Shown here: in pieces, positions 14,191-25,800 of the stretch
How positions within the stretch are numbered: the first letter of the stretch is position 1
How the letters are laid out: each line of letters begins with the position of its first letter
DNA from: Vitrella brassicaformis
Lineage: Eukaryota > Sar > Vitrellaceae
NCBI GenBank assembly: GCA_001179505.1
Contig: CDMY01000553.1
Coordinates: 103,235 to 167,234 of the forward strand
DNA: 64,000 nucleotides
Reading direction: 5' to 3'
Notes under the pieces: generated by a model
What the model saw: only the letters and a program-made list of their open reading frames with translations
Database searches by the model: none
What the model was told of the DNA's origin: nothing
Position numbers and translations under genes: made by a program

Positions 14191-15544
14191 ATGACCGAGG
14201 CGAAGATGCAATTTGTCACTCTACTTGTCGTCAGTTGTCTGCTCTATGCAACCGCTCTTCCCCGGCTGGCCACAGTGCCCGGCGCTTCCCTGGTGCAGCG
14301 CGGTGCTGGCGGGCGCATCGGCAGGGCGGCCAACGCGGCAGCCACCGCCATGCTGACTGCCGGCAACCAGGTGCCATCCATGCCGTCGATTGCATCGCTG
14401 CCATCCGTGGCTGGAAATCTGGCCACCCAATTCGCGTCGGGCGATCCCATGAGCGCGGTGCAGCAGGTGATAAGCCAGGGTCCAGCCGCAGGGGCCGCTG
14501 CGGCGCTGGGCCAGTGCGACCGTGCCTGCACCGAGGGGGAGACCTGTATGCTGGTGTCCGCCAACGAGCTGGAGTCCTATCATCAGCGGATGCAGCAGCC
14601 GCGTCAGCCGTTCCTGGCCCGCCAGCGCGTTAAGTTCAAGTGTGTGTGCACGGCCAAGGGGTACGCCACCAACGAACAGGGGCAGTGTGTGCGGACGAGT
14701 GCGGAGACAAAGGGCGTCGACGTGCGCAAGATGGTGGAGCAGGGGTTGCGACAGGCCGGGGGGGGCGGCGGCGGCGCGCAGCCCGCTGCTGGTACCAAGC
14801 CGAAGGCGCCGAAGGCCAAGACGACAATGGCCATCATAGACAGCAGAGAGGTGAGTGAGGACAAGCGGGCAGATCTCGTGTGATTGATGATCGTCATCGT
14901 GTTTGTTATGTGTCTCTCTCTCCCCCCTGTTCAGGAGTTGAGCACGTTTGCTGATCTGGTAAAGCAGATGGGTCTCAACCGGACGTTGAGCGCCAACACG
15001 TGGTTCTCAGTGCTGGCCATCCCCAACAGCGTGTTCGAACAGCCCATGATGCAGCCCCTACTGGAGAACAAAGAGGCCCTCTCTACGGTCAGTGAGTGAC
15101 TGAGTGAGTGAGATGCAGACCACCAGACCCGACTCGACTCCACCACCACCGTACCTGTGTGTCATTCATTCATCCCTCCCTTCAGTTGTTTTTGCAACAC
15201 ATTCTGGCGCGTCCGTACACTGTCAATGAGTTCATGGAGAAGGGCCACATCTACACGGTGTCGCACAGTAAGATCCCCATCACCAAGATCGACGACAAGA
15301 GCTTCACCGTCGACCTGGGGCCGGAGGAGGAGGAAGGCCGCCCAGTCGTCACAGTTCTCGAGCCCAATATCGAGTCATACAATGTGGGTGGGTGGGTGGG
15401 CACCAAGGCGTTATCACTCTGATGTGGACTGAATGGGTCTTGTCTGTGTGTGTGTGTGTCAAGGGTTACGTGCACATCGTGGACACCATCCTGCTGCCCC
15501 ACATGGCCCTCAGTCTCATGCCGCGAGAGCCGGTGGAGGACCAA

Positions 15545-15580
<36 letters not shown>

Positions 15581-18078
15581 AAGCAACAGCAGGCCACAGA
15601 GGATGCCACCATGGCCCCAGCCGACGACGAAGTGACGGAGCCGTCCGACAGCAAGAACGACAGCCAGCCTGAGCCACAGCAGGCCGAGCTGAGCGCGGAC
15701 AAAGCCAACGATGAGGCGCCGCTGTCCATCGAAGACATCGTCAAGCAGCTCGCTGGCGAGCAGGAGACTAGAAAGAATGAGGGCGACAAGGCTGAGGGTG
15801 ACAAGGCTGAGGTCGGGAGGGCCGGTGTGTCGGAGAAGGTGTCTCATGAGGAGATGCGCAAGCGCATCCAGGAGGCCATGCGCAAGAGGATGGCCGTCGA
15901 TGAGGAGAAGGACAAGGCGGAGGAGACCGAGACAGAGACAAAGACCAGCAACAAAGAAGAGGAGAGCAACAAGACCAAGGACAACAAGAAGGAGAAAGAC
16001 AAAAAGGGGGAGGCTGAAGAAGCTGAGGATAGCAGCGGCAAGGAGGCCACCAAGACCGTCAAGCTGCCTCAGAAGATGTCCAACGACGAGATGCGTGAGG
16101 GGGTGGAGACTGCTGTCAGGAAGAAACTCGCCATCGAGGAGCAGCGAAAGAAGCCCGCAAAGGCACCGGACAGCGAGGCCGAGCCGAAGGACAAGAATGG
16201 GAGGCCAAAGCTCAACACCCGCACCGTGGGCGAGATCATTCGACAGGACCCCGTGAGCTCCTCACTACACACATTCTTTCAGCACACGCCCACCCGCCCC
16301 ACCCATAAATATTGTGTGTCCCCTGTCTGCCTGCCAGCATCTGTTGAGCTTCTACAGTGCTCTGAGACAGCGCGGTGAGGGCAGCGGGTCCCTCCTCGCA
16401 GACCTGTCCCGCAGCAGCGGCCAGTACACCATCTTCGCACCCGTCAACAGGGCATTCACCTCCCTCGGCAAGCAAGTACTCACCAAGTAAGTGCCACATC
16501 AACATGCACAGACAGACGTATACACACGTGCATATGCTCATTCGTTCGTGTGGTCGTGCGTGTCGATATATATCACTACCAGGTTGTCGAAGGATCCCGA
16601 GCTGCTCGGCCAGGTGATGTCCCACCACATCGTCAAAGACACCCTCTCTGCCGCCGACCTCGCCACAGCCAAGGTCTCATCCATCCTCGGCGACGCAGTC
16701 GACATCTCACAGCAGTCGTCCACCAAGGCCGACGGCTCTTCCGCCGCTGCGAGATTCACGGTGGGCCAGGCCAATGTGGTCATGGACCAGGCTAAGCCCA
16801 TCGAGCAGCGCGGCAGCAACGGCGTCATCTACTACATAGACTCGCTCGTCATCCCCGCCTCGCTCGAGCCACAGCTGGAGGGGCGCCGACTGTCACGCAC
16901 TCAGGACAAGGAGGCTGAAAATGAGGCAGCAGTGACGCCGCCCCCGTCCTTCGTAGACTTTTCCATTGACGGCGACACGACCCACATCACGCGACACCAT
17001 GAGGACTCCGACGGGCCCGTCTATCAGAGCAGCACGGTGCACGAGGCCACGGGGCCCGGTGGGGAGGGCTACTCATTCAGCGAGACCTTTGTGTATGACG
17101 GCACCAAGGATCAGGCGAATGCGACCAAGCTCAGCGAGGCTGACCGGGCTGCCTTGATGAACCACAGCATGGCGATGATCGACGCGAGCATGGCGATGGT
17201 GGATGAGGCGATCGACAGCATGGGGGACGTCCTGGACACTGCCATGGGATTCATCGACGCTGACCCGGTTGGTACACATAACGAGACACAAGACACACAT
17301 ACTACTTTGGCATTACCATTCCCTTTGTGCGTGTGTGTGTGTAGTTCCTGTCCCCGCACACCAAGGGCACCCACCAGAAGTCCAGCAACGGCTCCCACGC
17401 ACGCGACCTTCCCAGCAGCAGAAACTCATCGTCTGAACAGGCGCCTTCACGAGGGTCGTCTGGCAGCATGTGGAATTGGCTGTGGGGTGAAGACGACAGC
17501 AGCTTGTGGGGCAGCAGGACCTTCGACGACCTGAGCAAGTCGCTGCACCAGTCTCTCTCCGAGACATGGAGGGTGGTGCAGGAGCAGGAAATGGAACTCA
17601 TGAACACCTTCTACGACAAGGTTCGCCGGCCAGCACACACAGGGGGGGTGCATTCACCGAACCACCACTCTCTTGTGTGTGTGTGTGTCTCTTGCCGTCA
17701 TGTGATTATTAGGTGTTCGGTGGTTACGGGAACGGTAGCGGCACTGTTCACAATGAGGCAGCCAATGGACCATCATCGAAGGGTGCTCAGCACGAGCTGA
17801 CAGCGGCCGAAGTCAAAGAGATCGCCGCCCCTCCATCATCTGACAAGGCGAAAGCAAATGCATCCCAACGGGACAAGGCCCCGTCAGACAAGACGGCAGC
17901 GAAGGCTCCACAGCAGGCAGCGCCAGCTCCAGCACCATCTGACACTAGCGTGGCCAAGGCGGCAGAGCAGCCTCAGCTCGAGACTGCAGCAGCAGAGAAG
18001 GCGGAGATGTATGTGCCTGAGCGGGACACCCCCTCCGTCGATGCCAGGCACTCAGCCAGGCAGCCTGGCGGCCCGTGA
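14191..18078 (+). CDS. Secreted protein with two fasciclin (FAS1) domains and a charged linker
   Basis: Predicted secreted or surface adhesion-type protein. Eight exons join in frame: 14191-14850, 14935-15087, 15186-15383, 15464-16252, 16338-16486, 16583-17267, 17345-17620 and 17713-18078, giving 1091 codons. The N-terminus has a signal peptide (FVTLLVVSCLLYATALP), then a small Cys cluster (CDRACTEGETC ... CVCTAKGY ... QC) that looks EGF-like. FAS1 domain 1 runs from ELSTFADLVKQMGLNRTL through FLQHILARPYTV to GYVHIVDTILLP. FAS1 domain 2 runs from HLLSFYSALRQR through YTIFAPVNRAF and MSHHIVKDTL to GVIYYIDSLVIP. Between them lies a low-complexity linker: a glutamine tract at about 15542-15590, then a Lys/Glu-rich region with a duplicated helical motif. 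The C-terminal third is Ala/Ser/Pro-rich with no obvious membrane anchor. FAS1 domains mediate cell adhesion in many eukaryotes; the role here is inferred. Confidence 0.85.
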
Positions 18079-18950
18079 TGGTTAGGTGTAGAGAGACGCA
18101 TGAGCAATGGTAGACAGACAGGTACATGGCTGACTGGCTGGCTGGCCGGTACGTGTAGGAGATTTATTGTGCGCATGTTTGGTTTGTATAGGAGAGAGAT
18201 AGAGAAAGAGATACTAGGCTCAGTACGTACGTAATTTGTGTTATGTTTGTGAATTGACATACACACACACACAGAGTACTGCATGCAATCGGACCGGCGA
18301 TTTGCGTCCTTTTTGCCTTCTTGTTGTTACATCAAACCATCAATCAATCATTGTACGAAGTCTGGAGCTCCACCCGTGCATCCATCTGTCTGTCGGGTCT
18401 TGATGCAGCCACGCACGCACATGAAGGGGCAAAATCTGTGTGCACACGACCGGCTCCTCAGATCTGCACAGTGAGTGGGCCGAAGACGCCCGAAAGAGGC
18501 CTGACTTGACTGTACAGAACTTCAAGGAATGCCATGCATGGTCAGAGAAAACACGAGCATAGCATATCGGTGCTGTCCACTGAGAGTACTTACCGGAGCA
18601 TCGGACTGAATCGATGTTGTGTCGTCTGTATGTCAAGCGACAGGGTCGGCGACCGCCACTGCGCAGAGGCGCAAAGACACACCATGGACACTGTGTCCCT
18701 GCGTTCCTCCCCTCCCCATCCCATTCCTTACTTGGATTGTTCTGTGTGCCGTTCGTGCGGTCCATTTCGGTGTGCGAATCGGTCTTGGTAGAGACACACC
18801 CCACAGGCACACCCACCTGCACACGCACACACAGAGGATGGATGGCATGAGATGAGACGCGAAGATATCATCTCCTCCCTTGTGCCTCTCTCCGAGCTGA
18901 CCACGTTCTGCCCCACGCTTTTATGAGTGGTCTCAGCTGCAGCCATCTCC
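18079..18950. other. Convergent intergenic region
   Basis: This is the 3' flank between the FAS1 gene (+) and the E2F-like gene (-). No gene is recognised. The minus-strand frame 19042-18728 could hold an alternative C-terminus of the E2F-like gene if the last intron is spliced differently. Confidence 0.45.
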
Positions 18951-20310
18951 TCACTCCCTCCCATCACTCCACTCCGTGCGATGCCCACATCCAGCTGGAT
19001 GGCGGCGCCAACCGACGACGCATGCACAGCAGGCTGAGACACATCCTACAAGCAACACATACACACAAGTACGAGAGAGGGTGGTTTGTTCCTGCCTGTC
19101 TGCGATATGCGTGTTAGTATGTGTGTGTACGGGTGTGTTTTGCGGCGTGCGGTCGAGCAGGTCGATGTGTATGGGGTCGGTGTGTGTGGGGCTGGATATG
19201 TGGATGCACCTCGGGATGTGCTGCGTCACCGTCAAACACTCACCGTCAGGCTTCTGCACCTGCACATCAAGATACATACGCACAGACAGACACAGACACA
19301 GACACAAGTAGATGTACATATGCCTGCCTGTATGGACGGACGGCCATGTGTGCGTGTGGTTCTTTGTACCGTCTCCTCCACCGCATCACATACGACGTCG
19401 ACCTTGGTGCCGAAAGGCGACCCCAGGATCAGCATCGACTTGTCACGGTACTCACACAACTCATGCAGATACTCGGTCGGCACGTAACACACACTGCACA
19501 CCACACCACACCCACCCACACATCCAATGCCATGAGGGCAGCATTTATCCCCGCTCCTCTCCCTTAGCCGTCCTGTCTGACCCTTGCTGCTTAGCCTCAT
19601 CCAGTGTCTCCTTCTGTCGGCTGGCCGCCTGCGCCAGCTGCTGGTCCAACATTGCCTCCTCCTGCTTGAGCGACGCCAGCTGCTCCTCAACACTCATCTC
19701 ACACGACAACAACAGAGGGGGAATCCCACGCCTGAGCAGAACGCCAAACACACACACATATTGCAAAGGAATCAGACCTGCTGCCTGCCACCCCATATAT
19801 GCGTCTTTACGTGCATTTGAAGATGTTGTCATCGGTCTTGGTGATGACGCCGATGCCCTCCAACACGTCGGTGATGTCGTAGAGGCGACTGCGGTGCACC
19901 TGCAGCATCTTCTCAGCCTCGGCCAGGTCCATCTGCCGGTTCAGCCCCTGCACCAACTCGAGGAGGCGCCGCGTCAGCATCACCGTGGTGTCACCACTCT
20001 CAGACGATGTGCGATTCATGCCCTCAACCGCCCCCTCCCCAGCCTCATTGGACACCATGCTGGACGCCATCATGCTCACCACAGCCGTCACCACAGCACC
20101 GGTTTCCTGGCCGTCCTGCATGATTGCCGATGGCGCGCGATTGACGGCTGCCGCATCGTGTGTTTTGGTGATGGGAGGCTGGGCTGATGCAGCGAGATCG
20201 GATGTGTCGGGCGGCATTGTGTTGTGGGGTGGGTAGAGCCGGGCTTCATCGAGCGTCGAAGCAACGGTGCCGTCGGCTCCCTCCTTCTGTGCCATCATAC
20301 TCCCTTCCAT
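18951..20310 (-). CDS. E2F-family transcription factor-like protein
   Basis: Cell-cycle transcription factor of the E2F type. After a low-complexity N-terminus from the Met at 20310, the winged-helix DNA-binding domain contains TTVMLTRRLLELVQGLNRQ, then AEKMLQVHRSRLYDITDVLE and GIGVITKTDDNIFKC. This matches the RRIYDITNVLEGIGLIEK signature of E2Fs rather than DP proteins. The next exon is a coiled coil (SVEEQLASLKQEEAMLDQQL) for dimerisation. The following one (GVCYVPTEYLHELCEY, KSMLILGSPFGTKVDV) fits the marked-box part of the CC-MB fold. The intron after the DNA-binding exon begins at 19810. The C-terminus is uncertain: one splice choice ends at 18951, another continues to about 18728. No Rb-binding motif was identified. 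The gene is divergent from the EPG5-like gene, 335 bp apart. Confidence 0.75.
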
Positions 20311-20645
20311 GAAGGCCTGAGGGATGCAAAACCCGTTGCTTTGCCGTGCTTTTCGACACCTTTTCCTGCGATCGCCAAGCTCGCAAAATGATGGCGGGTT
20401 AAAAGAAGCAGAAGGGCAAGCAGGTGAAGACAAAAGCATTCTCAGTGCACATCCGATTCATTATTGTTAACGATCCGCCTTCCGACGAAGAGCGAAGCTG
20501 TAGCAGCACATTGATTGCCGCGACACAGACAGATCTGTCTTCCTGAGGTGAATGAATACACACTGAAGCTCTGGCTGGTGCGTGCTTCATTGCGGATGTA
20601 CGTGTGTTCATCTGATTCATTCAGGTGCTCCTCCAGTGACTGGCC
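20311..20645. promoter_or_regulatory. Divergent promoter region, E2F-like gene / EPG5-like gene
   Basis: Both genes start outwards from this 335 bp stretch. On the plus strand at about 20390-20401 it contains GATGGCGGGTTA, which resembles the E2F consensus (TTTSGCGC/TGGCGGGAA). If functional, the E2F-like gene could regulate itself. This rests on a single weak motif. Confidence 0.3.
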
Positions 20646-22844
20646 ATGGCTGTTGCCGTGAAGCAGCCGAAGAAGAAGGACAAGGAGAGAGCTGAGCGGC
20701 CTCTTGGTCTGCCTCCCGAGGCACCCACAGAGGCGGAGATCCTCGAGCTGCTCCGCCCTCCAGAACCAGAAGTACCAGTCGTCAACGACCAACCAGCGGC
20801 ACCAGCTGCACCAGCAGCAGCGGCATCTGAGGAGAGCCGGCCAGTCGATGCTTTACAGGCGAGTCAGCCAGCGGGGGACGAAGGTGTGGTGGAGGAGAGA
20901 GAAGAGCCGGCGGCGGGTGTGGAGGAAGCCGTCATTGGCAGGCCTGCAGCTGAGTCCCTTCCGCGGCTGACTGAGCTGGCGCAGCAAGAAAGGGAACAAC
21001 CGGCGACGGAGGCTCGTGCTGTGAGTGCTACGAGGGAGGATGAGTCTGCGAAGGAGCAGTCGCTCGTCTATCCTTTGGTACAGCCGCCTGAGAGCCCAGA
21101 AGTGATTAAGGCAGAGCAGACTATGTCGAGCAAGTCATCGTTCCCATCCGCGGCTGTCATCGACACTAGTGACAAGACAGCCTCTGCCCCCCCAATGGCC
21201 ACTGTTGTCGAGTCCTCGGAGTTCCTTCCCATCCACCAGGTGCCGCAGACGCAGGACGCCGTCACTTCAGCAGCAGCAGAGGAGGAGGAGAGCCTTGGCG
21301 TGGTGTCATCTTCGCTGGAGGCGTACGAGGTGATGCTACAGCGTGAAGTCGTCGACACGGCCACCGTGGCCACCTACCGCAATGAGGTGATCGCTGTCTT
21401 CGAGATGAGCGAGAGTGAGTTTGTCAACCGCCACATGGACCCGGCAGAGGGCAGCAATCCCTTCTTTTTGCTGCTGCAACGGTGTTGGAAGACCTGCGAC
21501 GCCCTGCATCGGTTCAACTTGGAGGTGCTTTCCAGGCGGATCGAGTTGCTCAAGGAAGTCGAGGGCCAGCTGTGGAGCAAGAGGACGGCCACCATAACGG
21601 ACAGCACCTACTGCATCCACTGCGGCCACCACCACACCGCCACACACAGCTTCGAGCGATTCGACTACCAGCCGTCAAGGCAGGACACCCTCTCCAAGAG
21701 CTTGCGGGGCGCCCGATGCACCCTCCCCGTACAGAGCGCCGATGCCGTCTTCGCATTCCGGGAGGCAAAACGCGACTGCGACCGGTACGTCAAGCAGACG
21801 CTGCAGAGGCTGCTGTTGGCGGCGTGCGGCTACGCGGCCGAGCGGGGAGAGCCGGGGGTTGGCGAGCGCGATCATGATGCGCTTCGTCAAGTGGACGACG
21901 TGTGTGAGGATCCGACAAGAGGGGACTACAGCGGTCTGCCCGTGGTGCATTGGATTCACTACGGCGCGCTGCAAGGGGGGCTGCATCAGGACCGATACAA
22001 CCTGCGTGATGCTCTCGCTAGAGCTAGAATGGGTAAGTCTGTGAGTGAGAAGCACAGAGACAGCGATCGCCCGTCTGCCTGTCGTGATTGATTTGCCTTG
22101 TGTGTATGTATGCCTTCCTTCATGTGTTTGTGTCGTGCACTCACTCAGTATTGGATGCCGTGTTTTGGTTCCTGCGTGGCCCGTGTCGCCTGGTCTCCAC
22201 ACCCAAAGCCGTCGAGGAGGCCATGATGACACACCTGCAAGGCTGGAGCTCGCCGATCGTGGGTGCCATGCTGCGTGTGGCGCCCCTCTCCGACCACTAT
22301 TTCCTGGCGCAGCACCTGCTGCGGTGCGGCCAGGGCGTGTGCGAGTGGGCGGCGCCTTTCCTGCAGCTCCCGACCAGCGTGGCTGCTGATGCGGGGGGCG
22401 ATGGTGGTGATGCGGACAGTGGTGTGGGTGTGTGTGTTGGGTTCCCTCATGTCAGTGATGGTGTAGTGACCCATTGGACAACTCAGTCCCGCGACTATTT
22501 CTTGACGCTGCTGTCTGCTGTGGTGAGGCCGCTGCCGGAGAAGCCACCCGAAAAAGGTACGGACACACACACACACAGGCACACGCGTAGTCAGCCAGAG
22601 AGAGATAGAGGGGGGCGAGATGAGTGAGGCAAGGCACTCATAGTTCCCTTTGCCCTCTGGTTTGACCGACGTGAGGGGCAAGGCATACCCAGGGGTGCTA
22701 TAGTAACACACACGCACTCTGCGCATTCTGGAGGGGTCGCACACACACACCGACGCACCTCCTGGGAAACCGCAGAGACACTCAGTCCTGCATGCCATGC
22801 ATGTGATACGTGTGTGTTGTGTACCCACACGGGCGTTGATGCTT

Positions 22845-22878
<34 letters not shown>

Positions 22879-25800
22879 GTGGTGTTGTGCAGCAGAGGAT
22901 GACGATTGGTGTGTGGTGCCCGATCAAGGCGCCCTCTTGTTGACCGAGTCCGACTTCATCTCATTATTTGAGCAGCTGCCCTTTCACTCATTCCTCGACT
23001 TCCTGTTCTACACGCCGCAAAGTGAGCCAGCCAGCCAGCCATGGGCGCACCACATGTCTGTCTGTGCGTGTGTGTGTGTGCAGGGAGTGTGTCGCCTTAC
23101 GTGGAGTGGCTGAATGCCCTGGCCTGCGTCAGGCATCTGTGTGATACCATTCAGCAAGGTATGTATGTATGTGGCGGGCACACACACAGACAGACGTAAT
23201 GCAGCAACACACAACCCAATGCGTCTCTGCTGACTGACTGACCTGTGTGTGTTTCGCCGTACAGGTACATTGCGTGTGTCGTGTGACAGTCCTGCGCTGG
23301 TGACCCGTTTGAGCCACGCTCTGGTCTACACCCTCTCGCGAGTGGCGGCACAGGTCATGACTACATGCACTCTGCTCGACGTGGACCAAGCCAAGAGGGG
23401 GCGGCTGGAGAAGGAGCTCAATCTGCTCGTGCTGCGGGCCATACCCACCCTCATGGCTTCAAAGACCTCTCAGAAGTTCCTCGTCGACCTGCCCGTGCAG
23501 CTCATGAGATTCGAGACAGGTCACACACACACACGGAGGCTGCTGTGCATGTTTGGACCCCCTTCCCTGTCTTGTCAGTTTGGGGAATCCTCTGGGCGGT
23601 GTTGAACGCCCCCTCTCCCCCCACCGTCTCTGTTGTCTCCCCCACGGCCGCCCCGCCCCCCACACGTGGCACGTACGAGGACTTCATCAACAGCTCACTC
23701 CGGCCAGTGGCGCCCGTCTTCACGCTGCAGAAGTGGCTGCTCAGGTCGGCCACCTACCGCCCTTCGGCGCTTGCCGAGCGGTGTGGCTTCAGTGTGGTGC
23801 TGAGTGAGCGGCTGGACAGGGGCGAGATTGCGTTGGAGGTGGTGCTGGCTTTCTTGACGCGGCTGGGTGTGACTAAGGGGGATCCCATGTGCCTCGTGGT
23901 GTGCCACGAGGTCATACAGGTGAGGACTCAAAAGCGACCACGCTCGAGGACACCCTGCCTGCAGTGACTGACATACACTGAAGCGTTCCTTGCTTTGCTG
24001 CAGGTGTGTCTATTGGGTCCTTCCTCGGACAGCGGCGCACCGGCATCCCTCGAGGCTCGACTCAAGACATGCGCCAACCAGCTGGCCACCCTGGCAGACC
24101 TCTACCCCTTCACCCTCTCCTTCATCCTCTGGACGCTCAGCAGACACAGACACCGGCTCGCGCCGCTCCTGCCATACCTCGTCCACGAGCTCCCCTTCGC
24201 AAAGTCCCTCGCCTCGCCGTCTGGCTGGGCCCCCACCGTGGAAGACCTCTCGGTCGTCGCCTGCTGGCTGGAGAACAACGATCATCCCGACGGCGTCATC
24301 AAGGCCGGCATGTATGTCATGAAAGAGGTCTGCGAGGCGGCGGGGCGTGACCCCATGTTCCGCGATGGTGAGGACAGGCGGGGGGCTGCGAGTCGGCGGC
24401 GGCATCTGCTGCTGATGTCATGTCTTGCTCGCATCCCCGGCCGCTACATGAATCGGATGGACGCCAAGAGCAAGAAGACCCGGCTGGAGATCGACAGATG
24501 GGCGATGGAGTGCATGGCGCTGCTCAACCCGTCCACCACCGACGAGGGCACCGACCACGATGACCGCAAAGGCTACAGCCACCCATCCCTACCACTGCTG
24601 CAGTACCGACTTGACCCCCCCGACAAGCCGCCAGTTTTCCTGGACCCTTCATCCGACCGCAATCACGACACACCGGGCTTTGCCAAGGACTACTACGGCA
24701 TCCTGTCATCGCCCAAACATTTGGGCGAGTGGATCAGGGGTCTGTGCGACGGCACGGTTGAGGGCTGCAACAGCAGCTTGCTGCACATGGCGGCGTGGCT
24801 GGGGTGGTCATGTCACTTCTGGGGGGCGATGGAGTGGCGCATGGAGGCGGGACGAGACAGCGGGCTGCGTGAGGAGGAGGGAGGGCTGCCGTGGGGAGGC
24901 GACGCCAAGAAGACGCCGCTGCTGATGCTCAAAAGGTGAGCAAGGGAGAGGATGGGGGGAGGGGGTGGCTGTGGGGTGCGTCGTGTGGATGAGATTGCAT
25001 GCACGACGGGCGGACTGACGGCCCCCTGGCTAGGTAGCCGGGGGGCCGAGGCTGGAGAGATCAGTGCTGCACTGAACGACACACAAACATAGGCAGACAG
25101 GCAGATCAGTGATTGCAACATTGGGTGCATGGTGCAGAGTAGACGACCAGCCATGCACTCACTGGTCCTGTATGTGTGTTGTTCTGTTCATCAGGTCATT
25201 GGAGCTTGTGTTGCTGGACCGCTACACGGACGCGGCGCTGATGATGGTGCACTTTGTCGTCCCGTGTGCCTTCGTTGCCACGCCGGCCACCTGGCGCGCA
25301 GAGGGGCTGAGGGGTGTCGTGGATGGGCTCACCACTTCGGTCAAGTACAGCAGCCCCAAACTGGACCAGAAAGTCATATTCAAGGCCAAGTGAGTCTGTT
25401 GAGTGGGGGATGAATGGTTGACGGGCGCAGGCAGCACCATGCAGCGCTGCTGTTGTGTGTGTGTGTCAGGGCCGTGGTCGCTGCCGTCACCGGCGGCTAT
25501 GCTATCGAAGACCCACAGAAGGTTGGCGACACGCACATACAGCCAGCCAGCGGGGCCGGGCACATTCACACGTTGGCTCGTTTCTTGTGAAATGTCTGTC
25601 GTTAAGGTGTGCGGGATGGAGTATGGCGCCCGTCTCTCCTGGGCCGTGGGCCTCAGCATCGTCCGCATGCAGAGGCTATTTGTCACCGACAGATCGCATA
25701 GACCATCGCAACACGGTAGATACCACACACATGACATATATATAGCAACATCACCTTGTCACGTCCGCTTCTCTGTCCCGCCGGCTCCAGATCTTGTGTA

